Shown here: positions 6,437 to 14,321 of the stretch, piece after piece
Position numbering within the stretch: the first letter of the stretch is position 1
How the letters are laid out: each line of letters opens with the position of its first letter
DNA from: an uncultured bacterium
GTDB lineage: Bacteria; Patescibacteriota; Minisyncoccia; Phycocordibacterales; UBA6065
NCBI GenBank assembly: GCA_903842365.1
Contig: CAIMLU010000029.1
Span: 1-36,489, forward strand
Length of the DNA: 36,489 bases
Direction: 5' to 3'
The notes under the pieces: model-generated
The model's database searches: none
Seen by the model: only the letters and a program-made list of their open reading frames with translations
What the model was told of the DNA's origin: nothing
Position numbers and translations under genes: made by a program

Positions 6437-7699
6437 TTAACTCAACTTAATTTCTTTATTACTTAAGACCAGCTTACTTTTTAAACAAACCAACAAATCT
6501 CTTTTCTCAAAAATACTTCCTTCTTTAAGTAAGTATTTTGCGTAATTGCGAATATCGATGTCTTTCACGGAATAGTCACGTTCCGTGTTTCCAAGAATTC
6601 CAACACTAAATCTCTTATGTCTCTCAATCTCAGCACTAAGTTTTTTCCTCAGTCCTGATTGGTTGAGGTCTATTTTATCCATCATTTCAGTAAGCTGGCT
6701 GATTAAGTCTTCTTCTTGGAGAAATACTTTCTTACAGTTCCTATCTTTAATTGCGGTACAAGAATAGTAAATATATTTCCTCACGGAACCATCCGCAAGT
6801 TTTTTGTACTTTTCCTGTGCTGTTATTCCTGATCCGCATAAACCACATGTCATCATTTTAGTGAAAGCGAACTCTTTCGGAGTTGCTTTTGCGGTTCTTC
6901 GATATACTAATAACCCTTGGACTTCATCAAATAATTCTTTGGAAATAATAGGGGTGTGTTTACCTTGATACCATTTGCCACTTTTCTTTGGATATTCAAA
7001 TACACCGTAATAGAAATGATTGTGAAGTATGCAGAATATGTTACTCATCGTGAGCGGTTTTCCACTACGTGCCGTCATCTTTAGTTCGTTATGAATCCAT
7101 AGGGAGACTTTCTTTCCGCTCCATCCTTCATAAGCAATCTTTTCGAACATTTGTTTGACTATCGGGGCTCGTATAGGGTCAGTGTGAACCACGCAGAGTT
7201 CATTAACATTTGGACTGTTTAAGTATCCTGTGGGCGCCTGTGCGGGCCACAGACCCATTTCACAGCGCGTTCGCAATCCTCGCTTCACATTCACGCTTTT
7301 GTTGTCATTCTCGAGTTTTGCTTGGGAACAGAGGATCATGAGGAGAAACTTATCACTTGGGTTATTCGTAAACTTTTGCCCGTACGTTCTAATCTCAACA
7401 AGTGCTTTTTGATCCATTAAATCTACTACTGAACCAAGGTCGCCGGCGTTGCGAGAGAGGCGATCAGGATTCCACGAAATGATGCCGTTAAACTTTCCTG
7501 AGCGTATATCTTCCAGTAGCTTTTTAAATACAGGTCGCTGTCCAGAATCTTTTGCTGAATGGGCTTCTCGGTAGATATCGGCGACTTCAATGTTGTCGCG
7601 TTTTGCGAGAGCGAGCATTTCATTTACCTGAGAATCAATCGACAGAATTTGTTTTTCTTCTTGCTCGGTACTCTTACGAGCATAGATGCAATACTTCAT
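6437..7699 (-). CDS. Large serine recombinase (site-specific integrase)
   Basis: About 420 residues with the order expected of large serine recombinases: resolvase domain with nucleophile S10 in YCIYARKS, NPDRLSRNAGDLGSVVDLM, the recombinase domain (GYLNSPN..., GWSGKKVSLWIHNELKM), and a zinc ribbon with C285-x2-C288 and a later Cys pair region (YSCTAIKDRNC). Such enzymes integrate and excise phages and mobile elements by a phosphoserine intermediate at short attachment sites. The frame is open upstream to an ATG at 7795, but MKYCIYARKS at 7699 fits the family start, and the extra 32 residues have no recombinase character; no clear ribosome-binding site decides. It is the best candidate for having mobilised the surrounding accessory block. 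Confidence 0.88.
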   Translation of the reverse strand: MKYCIYARKSTEQEEKQILSIDSQVNEMLALAKRDNIEVADIYREAHSAKDSGQRPVFKKLLEDIRSGKFNGIISWNPDRLSRNAGDLGSVVDLMDQKALVEIRTYGQKFTNNPSDKFLLMILCSQAKLENDNKSVNVKRGLRTRCEMGLWPAQAPTGYLNSPNVNELCVVHTDPIRAPIVKQMFEKIAYEGWSGKKVSLWIHNELKMTARSGKPLTMSNIFCILHNHFYYGVFEYPKKSGKWYQGKHTPIISKELFDEVQGLLVYRRTAKATPKEFAFTKMMTCGLCGSGITAQEKYKKLADGSVRKYIYYSCTAIKDRNCKKVFLQEEDLISQLTEMMDKIDLNQSGLRKKLSAEIERHKRFSVGILGNTERDYSVKDIDIRNYAKYLLKEGSIFEKRDLLVCLKSKLVLSNKEIKLS

Positions 7700-7904
7700 C
7701 TTTATTGCCGGTGCAATGGTTGATTGGGCCATCAAGGCGCTTGTTTGTATTTCCATGCATCCATTGATGACAGACCAACCAGGGGAGTAAAGCAAGGGAA
7801 GTTGGCAACGTGTTGGCAGCTGCTCTTAGCAAGACTAATGGTCTGCGTTAAGGTTGGACTGGTAGTGCATTTGGCGCTATCATGTTCCCTGACAGTAAAA
7901 AAGT
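7700..7904. other. Stretch upstream of the recombinase gene, no gene seen
   Basis: This is either the N-terminal extension of the recombinase or its control region. It contains AGACCAACCAGGGG (about 7773-7786), similar but not identical to the 14-bp repeat at 3654 and 16552, so an attachment-related site here is possible. Short potential stems are present (for example CAAC/GTTG near 7808), none convincing alone. Confidence 0.3.
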
Positions 7905-8045
7905 AGCCTAAACCATCGAGAGATCGGTGGCATGGTGAAAGAAGTCGATCAAGAATAAAGAACCCATCATGGGGTTTGCTTGATCGCCGTGTCAGGAAAC
8001 TGGCACGTGGGGCTTCGGCTCCAACCCGTGGTGGGCTTTTTGTTT
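7905..8045 (+). ncRNA. Candidate structured RNA with stable tetraloop hairpins
   Basis: Four hairpins follow one another: CCATCGA-GAGA-TCGGTGG (7913-7930), CGATCAAG/CTTGATCG with an inner AACCC/GGGTT (7946-7986), CGTGTCAG-GAAA-CTGGCACG (7988-8007) and TGGGGC-TTCG-GCTCCA (8008-8023). The last is followed by CCCGTGGTGGGCTTTTTG, a terminator-like end. GNRA and UUCG loops closed by full stems, with G-U pairs, are signs of selected RNA structure. The 5' end and promoter are not identified. It lies between the recombinase gene and the OB-fold gene and could be a small RNA or a leader of the latter. I do not recognise tmRNA, RNase P or SRP signatures. Confidence 0.5.
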
Positions 8046-8078
8046 ACCGCGATTTATAAGACGATCAAGCAAATAATT

Positions 8079-8738
8079 ATGAACACACCAGTTCAGCCTT
8101 CAGAGAGTAAGGCTAAAAAGATAACTCTCGGCGGTATTTTTAGTTGGATGTTTTTTCTCTTTTTCGCTTTAGCTGGTCTCATCGCTCTTGTTGGAAAACC
8201 ATCTGTGGGCGTGTTGTTTTTGTTGGCATCGGTAATTTGTTTACCAGCCACAAATTCACTTCTTAAGAAGCATGCTAACTTTTCATTCTCAGGGGGTGTA
8301 AAAGTCCTCCTTGTTCTTGTTCTCATTGCTATATCAATCGGTATTTCTGCTCCAGGAAGTTATAACGTAGATAGTGGTAAGCAAGCAGACACACCGCAAG
8401 CACCATCTGCACCTCGTGAGACAATCAAGGTAACTGCAACTCAACTTGCTGATGATTATAAGAACAATGAAATTGCTGCAGACGCAAAATACAAAGGCAA
8501 TTTTGTAGAGGTGTCGGGTGTTATCGATACCATTGGAAAAGATATTATGGATACACCTTATGTATCACTAACGGCTTCTCAGTATTCCATTGTTGGTGTT
8601 CAGTGTATGTTCAGCAGGGAAGACGCTTCTCGCCTTGCTGGCTTATCAAAAGGCCAATCAGTAACCCTTCGTGGCGAGGTTTCATCAAAGATGATGAATG
8701 TAATTGTAAGGGGTTGTTCAGTTGTGGGGACAAAATAA
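8079..8738 (+). CDS. Membrane protein with OB-fold tRNA_anti-like domain
   Basis: A 219-residue protein starting at the ATG at 8079; an upstream in-frame ATG at 7980 would lie inside the structured RNA and is unlikely. Residues 15-95 contain three hydrophobic segments (FSWMFFLFFALAGLIALV, VGVLFLLASVICLPA, VKVLLVLVLIAISIGIS). Residues 112-219 resemble the tRNA_anti-like OB-fold family: VTATQLADDYKNNEIAADAKYKGNFVEVSGVI..., ending SKGQSVTLRGEVSS. Proteins of this family are often membrane or secreted; their ligand is unknown despite the name. It ends just before a strong bidirectional terminator. Confidence 0.7.
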   Translation: MNTPVQPSESKAKKITLGGIFSWMFFLFFALAGLIALVGKPSVGVLFLLASVICLPATNSLLKKHANFSFSGGVKVLLVLVLIAISIGISAPGSYNVDSGKQADTPQAPSAPRETIKVTATQLADDYKNNEIAADAKYKGNFVEVSGVIDTIGKDIMDTPYVSLTASQYSIVGVQCMFSREDASRLAGLSKGQSVTLRGEVSSKMMNVIVRGCSVVGTK

Positions 8739-8755
8739 GATTTAAACAAATAGCG

Positions 8756-8792
8756 AAACCCAGACGTACTTTATTCAAGTACGTCTGGGTTT
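8756..8792. terminator. Bidirectional terminator between convergent genes
   Basis: AAACCCAGACGTACT (8756-8770) pairs perfectly over 15 bp with 8778-8792; the loop contains the stop codon of the minus-strand gene. T-rich sequence (TCGTTTTGTTTTT) follows on the plus strand. Confidence 0.85.
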
Positions 8793-9208
8793 TCGTTTTG
8801 TTTTTCTTTGTTTTGCTTCTCAATCTGAGCCTGTATTTGTTCTTCAGTTGGATCCGGGTCACCGTGTTGCATAAATACAACTGTTTCAATACGCCTTGGT
8901 TTCATAAATTCTGGTGGTGTTTGCTCCCTCGGCTTCCTATACGCCTTCTTGTTGTTTTCAAGTATGATTTTTGCAGCCTGGATGTTTCCCTCACGTGCCT
9001 TTTTTACAAGTGTATTCTCTGCAATATCACATATGTGATCTGTGCCCATTTGTAAGGCCTCTTCCACTTCGTACCTAAATCTAGGGTCTTTAGCTTCCCA
9101 TCGGTATACACTCTGTCGAGATATTCCAATCTTTTCACAGCAGAGTGATTTATTGCAGGTCTTCGTCAAACACTCGAGGAAAGGTTTTTCCTTCTTATAG
9201 CGTTTCAT
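8771..9208 (-). CDS. Terminase small subunit-like HTH protein
   Basis: A 145-residue soluble protein. Residues 12-45 (LTKTCNKSLCCEKIGISRQSVYRWEAKDPRF) form a helix-turn-helix of the type seen in phage terminase small subunits and related DNA-binding proteins; it is followed by the usual helices (EVEEALQMGTDHICDIAENTLVKKAREGNIQAAKIILE). The tail (residues 100-145) is acidic and Gln/Glu rich, probably disordered. It overlaps the 3' end of the methyltransferase gene by 14 bp, so the two form an operon. No large terminase is present, so it may be a phage remnant or a DNA-binding partner of the methylase. Confidence 0.65.
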   Translation of the reverse strand: MKRYKKEKPFLECLTKTCNKSLCCEKIGISRQSVYRWEAKDPRFRYEVEEALQMGTDHICDIAENTLVKKAREGNIQAAKIILENNKKAYRKPREQTPPEFMKPRRIETVVFMQHGDPDPTEEQIQAQIEKQNKEKQNENPDVLE

Positions 9209-10466
9209 AGGCTTTCTTCACTAAAGCTTTCTTTCCGGTAAGTTTCTCGTATCGACGCATCGCGAGTTCGCAGAAGACAGGTTCAATCTCTACGGCGAAT
9301 ACACGACGTTTGAGTTTCTCTCCAGCCATGATGGTGCTACCAGACCCAGAGAAGCTGTCGAGAATAATGTCACCCATCTTTGTGCAACGGCGAATTGCTT
9401 TTTCATACACATCAGGTGGTTTCATGGTGCTGTGTTCGTATTCGTTTCCTGGAAGCCTCTTTGCGAGCCATAAATCAATCTCATCGAGCATGTCGTTGCC
9501 TGTTGTTCCGTTTACATTCATAACCTCGTTGAGTTTAGTAATCCCTTTAACTATGTACGGCTTTCCACGGACACCATATGTGCAAGGTTCATAGCATTTA
9601 TTGAATGCGATTCCAGGTGTGGGGTTTTGTCCGTTTTTGACCCAGAGGCATACTCGCTTGTTGGTGATACCAAGAGAGCGGTAGAGGATTTGTATGAGCC
9701 AGATATAGGTTTGATCAGACCAATAGAAGACATGAGCATCTTCTTTGGTGACGGATAGGGCAGCGACCATGCTCTTTCGTATGAATTCCTCATATTCCTG
9801 GTCGCTCTTGTTATCGTCCACTGTTCCACCGTATGCCTGCTTTCCCCCAATACCTCCGTTGTAGTCCACAGAGATGTTGTAGATAGGGTCAGACATGATT
9901 ATAGATGCCCGTTCGTTTCCGAAGAGTTTTTCGAGCGTTTCTTTCTTGGTTGAGTCGCCGCAGATTAATCGGTGTTCTCCAAGTTCAATAATGTCTCCTT
10001 GAACGATAGAGGTTTCTTTTATTTTCTTTAGTTCTTCCTCTTCGTCGAAGGGTTTTTCTTCGGCCTCAAAGTTCCACATCGAGTCGAGTTCATTTTGATT
10101 GAACCCAATATCGAGAAGGAGATCGAGGTCGAAGTCTTTCAATTTATCGAAGTCGAATTCACCAGTGTTTTTATTGAGGCGGATATTGAGTTCTTTTTCT
10201 TTTTCAATATCTGTGATGTGTAGATAAACGATAGGTACCACATCCATACCAATTTTCTTGGCCACTTTGAGCCTGAAATGCCCACCTATGACGATGTTTT
10301 CTCGTCCAGGTGCGTTATTGCATATGATAGGGTCGACTAAGCCGAACTTGGTTAGGCTATCTGAGAGTTGTTGCTCCTGCTCCTTTGTATGCTTACGGGG
10401 ATTGTATTCCGCTGCTTTAAGGGTGGTTGCTAATACGTACTCGATTGCGATGTTTTTTGAGGACAT
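9195..10466 (-). CDS. ParB-domain DNA methyltransferase (phage type)
   Basis: A 423-residue fusion. Residues 8-95 are a ParB/sulfiredoxin-like N-terminal domain (NPRKHTKEQEQQLSDSLTKFG, VIGGHFRLKVAKKIGM). Residues 155-420 are an N6-adenine/N4-cytosine methyltransferase with motif IV before motif I: SDPIYNISVDYNGG at 192-205 and DSFSGSGSTIMAGEKLKRRVFAVEIEP near the C-terminus. Such fusions are common in phages and mobile elements and methylate host or phage DNA. The catalytic tetrapeptide reads DPIY (D193-Y196) in place of the usual DPPY, which may alter or impair activity. It is the first gene of a two-gene minus-strand operon. A typical start (MSSKNIAIEYV) is used. Confidence 0.85.
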   Translation of the reverse strand: MSSKNIAIEYVLATTLKAAEYNPRKHTKEQEQQLSDSLTKFGLVDPIICNNAPGRENIVIGGHFRLKVAKKIGMDVVPIVYLHITDIEKEKELNIRLNKNTGEFDFDKLKDFDLDLLLDIGFNQNELDSMWNFEAEEKPFDEEEELKKIKETSIVQGDIIELGEHRLICGDSTKKETLEKLFGNERASIIMSDPIYNISVDYNGGIGGKQAYGGTVDDNKSDQEYEEFIRKSMVAALSVTKEDAHVFYWSDQTYIWLIQILYRSLGITNKRVCLWVKNGQNPTPGIAFNKCYEPCTYGVRGKPYIVKGITKLNEVMNVNGTTGNDMLDEIDLWLAKRLPGNEYEHSTMKPPDVYEKAIRRCTKMGDIILDSFSGSGSTIMAGEKLKRRVFAVEIEPVFCELAMRRYEKLTGKKALVKKAYETL

Positions 10467-10930
10467 GGTTATTGTTTTTAATTGTTAATCTTTGTCTTTG
10501 CATAAATTTATTATTAGAAATTTGTAAGCTTATTTTTTGGCGTGTTTATTGAAGTGCTGATTCGTAGGGAGGGCCCACTTCTCTTCGGATCCGCATTTAC
10601 CATTTTACCACTTGGGTATTAAATCCATTTTCCTCCACTCTAAAAAAAGCTTATTTTAAGCCAAAAAAAGCCTAGCAGACGTTTGCTTCCGTCTTTAAAA
10701 ACCCTTGATTTATATAGGTAATTTAAAATCAGCAAAAAAAATTCTATTTGCTATACAAAATACTTTTTATTCTATGTCAATACTTATTTAGTGCGTACTT
10801 CGACGTATAAATGGTCATAGGAGGAGGTGGGTTTGGTAAGGTTTTTTTGATGGTAAATATAGAAAGATTTTGAGGAAGATAGGAGTGGTGATTGGTCGGT
10901 TTTACTATAGAAATTTATATAATTAAGGCA
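10467..10930. other. Divergent intergenic region, A/T-rich
   Basis: It separates the minus-strand methyltransferase operon from the plus-strand zinc-ribbon gene and must hold promoters for both. It is rich in A-tracts, with repeated AAAAAAAGC-type words near 10640-10670. A minus-strand segment near 10565-10630 faintly resembles a tRNA D-arm but does not fold as a tRNA. No gene is supported. Confidence 0.5.
10918..10923 (+). promoter_or_regulatory. -10 box for a leaderless transcript
   Basis: TATAAT ends 7 nt before the ATG at 10931, so transcription would begin at or next to the start codon. No convincing -35 box at the usual spacing. Confidence 0.45.
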
Positions 10931-11695
10931 ATGCAAATATCTCAAGAAAAAATCCAAGAAATGAAAGACTTGCTCGAAAAAGAGCATGGTCGCGAATTTA
11001 CGTGGGAAGAAGCATCAGATGCTGCGTATCGACTCGCAGGACTTGCTGAGATTATGTTTGATTCATGGAAAGAAGAATGTCGGAGAAAAGCGAAGCTTGA
11101 AGAGAATCCGAATGGGTTTAAGCTCGATGGTGTTGGGTATACCTGTGCAATCTGCGGACAAGGTACTCAAGCTGGTGAGAATTGGTTTGATAAATGGGGT
11201 ATCAAGTGCACCATCTGTCAGAATGCAATAAATAAAAAAGAGATACCTGCGTCACTCGCAAAACATAAGGATGGTTGGTACACAAAATATGATCTTGAAT
11301 CCGCTTTCAATTTAAAAACCCCTGCGTTGAAAAGCTGGGTTAAAGATGGGGTTATAAAATCGAGGATTGTTACCCATAACGGTAGGGGTGTACACACTGA
11401 ACTTTTTCTTATCAAAGACAACGAAGGGTTTCTGCCTCCTAAGAAGATGGTGAAGTCTCAATTGGTGAGTGAGAAGCACGAGGATGGGTCTATCTGGCAT
11501 CATTCTGAACCATGGTATCGATTTGTTGATCCATTTGAACATCTCAAGGGATACAAGATAATGGAACATGTGCGAGTTATTCCACCTGAAGAAATGAAAA
11601 CTCGTGAGGAAGAGAAGAAAAAGAAAGAGGAAGTGAGAGGGGCTAAGTTACGAGCACAGCGAGAGGCAAGACTTAAAAATAGAAAATTTAAATAG
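10931..11695 (+). CDS. Zinc-ribbon, winged-helix-like hypothetical protein
   Basis: A 254-residue soluble protein starting at the ATG at 10931 (an in-frame ATG at 10892 is upstream of the -10 box). Residues 1-50 are helical (MQISQEKIQEMKDLLEKEHG...). C72-x2-C75 (YTCAICGQ) and C93-x2-C96 (IKCTICQ) make a four-cysteine zinc ribbon. Residues 107-140 (WYTKYDLESAFNLKTPALKSWVKDGVI) look like a MerR- or winged-helix-type DNA-binding segment. The C-terminus is a highly charged Lys/Glu/Arg helix. This suggests a nucleic-acid-binding or regulatory protein; the family is not recognised. Nothing downstream is clearly in the same operon because the next gene has its own promoter. Confidence 0.65.
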   Translation: MQISQEKIQEMKDLLEKEHGREFTWEEASDAAYRLAGLAEIMFDSWKEECRRKAKLEENPNGFKLDGVGYTCAICGQGTQAGENWFDKWGIKCTICQNAINKKEIPASLAKHKDGWYTKYDLESAFNLKTPALKSWVKDGVIKSRIVTHNGRGVHTELFLIKDNEGFLPPKKMVKSQLVSEKHEDGSIWHHSEPWYRFVDPFEHLKGYKIMEHVRVIPPEEMKTREEEKKKKEEVRGAKLRAQREARLKNRKFK

Positions 11696-11714
11696 CGTCT
11701 TTTGATGGAAGGCA

Positions 11715-11720
11715 TATAAT
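11715..11720 (+). promoter_or_regulatory. -10 box for a leaderless transcript
   Basis: TATAAT followed by six bases and the ATG at 11727. No ribosome-binding site would fit in the transcript. Confidence 0.45.
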
Positions 11721-11726
11721 ACCGGT

Positions 11727-12239
11727 ATGAGCTGGTATAGAAACACTCTCACAAAATACGGTAAAGAAATAAAGCAATCAGCGGTTGCTTCTTTTGTGTT
11801 GTCATTGGTATTTCTTATTTACACCTACTCAGTTGGACACACGTTTTCATGGCAAGAAATCAACCCGATAGAACAACCGAGTATTTTTGCTCGTGCATTT
11901 TATAGCGCACTCGCTTTCGTGATTCCTGGCTCATTCCTCTATCACAAACTCAAGTTTTGGAAATTTCTGTATGCACCATATCGCGGTGGTGGACGGAAGG
12001 CTTATCGTGAGTACACAAAGACGAAGAGGGGTGTCTGGGCCCTACTCATTCTGTTGACTTATTCTGTTATCGTACCGTTTATTGTTGATATTTTAAACGC
12101 CATTGTTTCGTTTTTTTATAATATTTTCAATTTGATTTTATATCTGTCACCAACGCTTGGTGTGTTTCTTATTCTCTTAATTGTTGGGGTTTACCTTATA
12201 AAACGGTTCAAATTATCGCCAATGATTATTAAAAATTAG
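11727..12239 (+). CDS. Four-segment integral membrane protein, unknown function
   Basis: A 170-residue protein with four hydrophobic stretches at about residues 19-37 (SAVASFVLSLVFLIYTYSV), 55-75, 103-125 (WALLILLTYSVIVPFIVDIL) and 138-158 (LSPTLGVFLILLIVGVYLI), and a basic cytoplasmic loop between segments 2 and 3 (YAPYRGGGRKAYREYTKTKRG). No family recognised. It heads a group of small genes (11727-13330) that sit between the zinc-ribbon gene and the HEPN/SEFIR pair; membrane proteins in such islands can be pore-forming effectors, but nothing here proves it. Confidence 0.65.
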   Translation: MSWYRNTLTKYGKEIKQSAVASFVLSLVFLIYTYSVGHTFSWQEINPIEQPSIFARAFYSALAFVIPGSFLYHKLKFWKFLYAPYRGGGRKAYREYTKTKRGVWALLILLTYSVIVPFIVDILNAIVSFFYNIFNLILYLSPTLGVFLILLIVGVYLIKRFKLSPMIIKN

Positions 12240-12255
12240 ACATCAAAATAGTATT

Positions 12256-12663
12256 ATGAACAAAATATTTAAAACCAAACCAGAAGAAACCGAGGTTGCT
12301 GAATATGAGGAGCGTTTAAATAAGTATCTTCAGTATTTAAAAGGTACTGTAAAAATAAATTTATTTACACATCCTTTGATAATGTTTTCTAGTTTGAATA
12401 ATGAGAAAGAAGAGTTGTGTTATTGGGTAGAGTCTGTTGTGTTCACTTCTACCACCGGCGATATTGTGTTACTCAATTCTTTGCTTTCTGAAGATGCTGA
12501 TGGAAAAGAAAAATATTTTGATTTAAAATTTGCGTGGCAAGATGCGGTGGATATTCAAAATTCTGTATACAGTAAGCTTGGAAAATTTACTAAAAATTTC
12601 TCACGCTCAAACGGAGATCCTTATTGGAAGCTGTGGGATTTCCTTGACCCTAATCTGAAATGA
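12256..12663 (+). CDS. Hypothetical soluble protein
   Basis: A 135-residue protein without membrane segments or a recognised motif. It is acidic with aromatic-rich strands (LCYWVESVVFTSTTGDIVLLN; YFDLKFAWQDAVDIQ), so an alpha/beta fold is likely. It starts 16 bp after the membrane protein gene and ends 22 bp before the HEPN-like gene, compatible with one transcript. Codon use looks like its neighbours. Function unknown. Confidence 0.55.
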   Translation: MNKIFKTKPEETEVAEYEERLNKYLQYLKGTVKINLFTHPLIMFSSLNNEKEELCYWVESVVFTSTTGDIVLLNSLLSEDADGKEKYFDLKFAWQDAVDIQNSVYSKLGKFTKNFSRSNGDPYWKLWDFLDPNLK

Positions 12664-12685
12664 GACAATTGATGATTCAAGGGAA

Positions 12686-13330
12686 ATGGTTTTAGATTAT
12701 ATAAAAGGTATTAAGGTTGATATAAACAATTTACCTATTGATAACCTTCAAGCTCTGGAATACTTGAGGGATGGTATCTTTCATTTGGCTGGAATAATCG
12801 AAACGAAAGAAGAAAGTCATAAAAAAGAGAGTGAGGTTGGTGTTAATGGTTTTGTTCCAGGAAAGAGTACGGTTTTTTATTGGAGTAATTCAAATCCAGG
12901 GCACAATCTCATTCTGAATCAATTTAATTGGTTTGCTGTTTCGTGTGTAAATTACATAAGAGTGGTTGGTTTGGTTGATATTATGAATAAAAATGGCTGG
13001 AAAAGTGCAGATATTAAAGACCATATCAAAGAGATTAAAGATCATTGTGATCAATATATTTCTGAAGTTGCATCGGAGTTGGTTTGGTGGAGGAATAAGA
13101 TATCAGCTCATCCAAGCGCTACAGACCCACGAAAGAAAGATAACCTTAGTTTGCTAGAGTTCTCTTTAATGAATCAACTGACTTTTGAATCACCTCACTA
13201 TTTTGTTGGTAGCCTCAATTGGTCTAATGGAGAGGGGTCATCTGATTCTAAAAGATGGTCGTTGGTGAAGGTTTTTAAGGAGAAACTAATTCCAAGATAT
13301 TGGCCAGATGTAAGGGTGGATAAAGCCTAG
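12686..13330 (+). CDS. HEPN-like protein with RX5H motif
   Basis: A 214-residue, mostly helical protein. The segment LVWWRNKISAHPSATDP has R136 and H142, an Arg-x5-His motif close to the HEPN signature, placed at the end of a long helix as in HEPN/abortive-infection proteins; many proteins with an RNKIxAHP sequence belong to this broad group. Whether it cleaves RNA is unknown. It follows the 12256 gene by 22 bp. A purine-rich AAGGGAA lies directly before the ATG, too close for an ideal ribosome-binding site. Transcription probably ends before the independent promoter at 13357. Confidence 0.55.
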   Translation: MVLDYIKGIKVDINNLPIDNLQALEYLRDGIFHLAGIIETKEESHKKESEVGVNGFVPGKSTVFYWSNSNPGHNLILNQFNWFAVSCVNYIRVVGLVDIMNKNGWKSADIKDHIKEIKDHCDQYISEVASELVWWRNKISAHPSATDPRKKDNLSLLEFSLMNQLTFESPHYFVGSLNWSNGEGSSDSKRWSLVKVFKEKLIPRYWPDVRVDKA

Positions 13331-13356
13331 TTTGTTTATTTTACGGGAACATTTTA

Positions 13357-13386
13357 TTGACGTGAATTGTATGGGTATGGTATAAT
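13357..13386 (+). promoter_or_regulatory. Sigma70-type promoter for the 13390-13550 RNA
   Basis: TTGACG (13357-13362), 18-nt spacer, TATAAT (13381-13386): the best -35/-10 match in the window. It is not followed by any start codon with an open frame before the terminator at 13523-13549. Confidence 0.7.
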
Positions 13387-13392
13387 GGTATT

Positions 13393-13552
13393 GTTCCTCA
13401 TAAATCTAAATACGAAACCAAGTCATCGGGGGTTCAACAACACATAGCATTTGAACCACATTAATTTATCACCCTCGATCCCGCATTTATCATCCAAGAT
13501 ATATCTATTTTTGGCATAAAAAGGCGAGATCGAAAGGTCTCGTCTTTTTGTT
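13393..13552 (+). ncRNA. Candidate small RNA ahead of the HEPN/SEFIR pair
   Basis: A promoter (13357-13386) and an intrinsic terminator (13523-13549) delimit a transcript of about 160 nt with no credible open frame. It folds into a nested stem: ATCGGG (13425-13430) with CCCTCGAT-side bases 13474-13479 as the outer helix, and GGTTCAA (13431-13437) with TTGAACC (13451-13457) as the inner helix. The HEPN gene starts 41 bp after the terminator, so the RNA may control it, act as its antidote, or be a sensor or target. The family is not recognised. Confidence 0.6.
13523..13549 (+). terminator. Intrinsic terminator of the small RNA
   Basis: GGCGAGATC-GAAA-GGTCTCGTC, a 9-bp stem with two G-U pairs and a GAAA tetraloop, preceded by an A-run and followed by TTTTTGTTTTT. 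Confidence 0.85.
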
Positions 13553-13592
13553 TTTGTACGAACATTATTCATTAGTTAAATAAGGTATAAAA

Positions 13593-14303
13593 ATGATTGA
13601 TTATTTAAAGAAGTTTAAAGACTCATTAGGAGATATTGATAAACTTGAACAAACACCCCAGATAGTGAGAGATATGGCTGTTGGTGTTTTGGAAGATATT
13701 TGCAAAGATGAAGCCGTTCAACGTACGGTTCGAATGAAGCTTGAGGGGCGTATTCAGGCTTTGAAGTCAATACACGAGAGTTCTATTGAAGATAATTTTA
13801 AAGTTATCTATTCCCAGATGTGTGTTTTGGCAGTTTCTAGCCTCGAGGCAATTCTTGAAGAGTATTTTGAGTATGCTCTAAATAGTTCTGCGAAGACTGA
13901 GGGTAAGTTGGTTAAAAAAATGGATGATTTAAAAATTACTCTCAAAGAGTTGGTTGAAAATGATTTAAATCTTGCTGGAAAATTTGGCTCTATTTTTCTA
14001 GAGAAGGCTAAGCTGAACTTTCAGGATTTAAAATCTATTAAAGATTCATTTTCGGATTATTTAGGGAAGAAAATTGATCTTGATGAGGATACAGAAAAAC
14101 TTATTTGTTTCTATCTTTTAGCGCGACATGTTTTGGTGCACAAAGGGGGTGTTGTTGATGATAAATTCATTTCAGCATCAACTCGTTATCTTAACGCAAA
14201 CACCAAAGGATATAAAAAGGGTAGTAAGATTATTTTTAATCCAGAAGACTGGATGAATATAAAAAAAGTATTTGTTAAGTTGGTTAACGAGGTTGTTAAA
14301 TAA
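13593..14303 (+). CDS. HEPN-domain protein paired with SEFIR/TIR protein
   Basis: A 236-residue helical protein. Its C-terminal half has the Arg-x4-His motif LLARHVLVHKGG (R178, H183) followed by the VDDKF turn, the arrangement of HEPN domains related to RiboL-PSP and MAE_28990-type proteins, which are predicted RNases. The N-terminal 90 residues are helices that could mediate dimerisation or sensing (VIYSQMCVLAVSSLEAILEEYFEYAL). AAGG 8 nt before the ATG may serve as ribosome-binding site. The SEFIR gene begins 18 bp downstream, so they form an operon. Activity is inferred, not shown. Confidence 0.7.
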   Translation: MIDYLKKFKDSLGDIDKLEQTPQIVRDMAVGVLEDICKDEAVQRTVRMKLEGRIQALKSIHESSIEDNFKVIYSQMCVLAVSSLEAILEEYFEYALNSSAKTEGKLVKKMDDLKITLKELVENDLNLAGKFGSIFLEKAKLNFQDLKSIKDSFSDYLGKKIDLDEDTEKLICFYLLARHVLVHKGGVVDDKFISASTRYLNANTKGYKKGSKIIFNPEDWMNIKKVFVKLVNEVVK

Positions 14304-14321
14304 AAAAAAGAGAAATTAATT

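Noticed and set aside
7724-7906. Plus-strand frame of 60 codons across the recombinase 5' region
   Set aside because: Overlaps the recombinase frame and structured RNA; composition does not look like a protein.
8603-9055. Plus-strand 150-codon frame rich in F, L and C
   Set aside because: It is antisense to the terminase-like gene and crosses the end of the OB-fold gene and its terminator.
10565-10630. tRNA-like minus-strand segment (GTGGTAAAATGGTAAATGC resembles a D-arm)
   Set aside because: No matching acceptor stem, no proper anticodon loop and no TTCRA T-loop; it does not fold as a tRNA.
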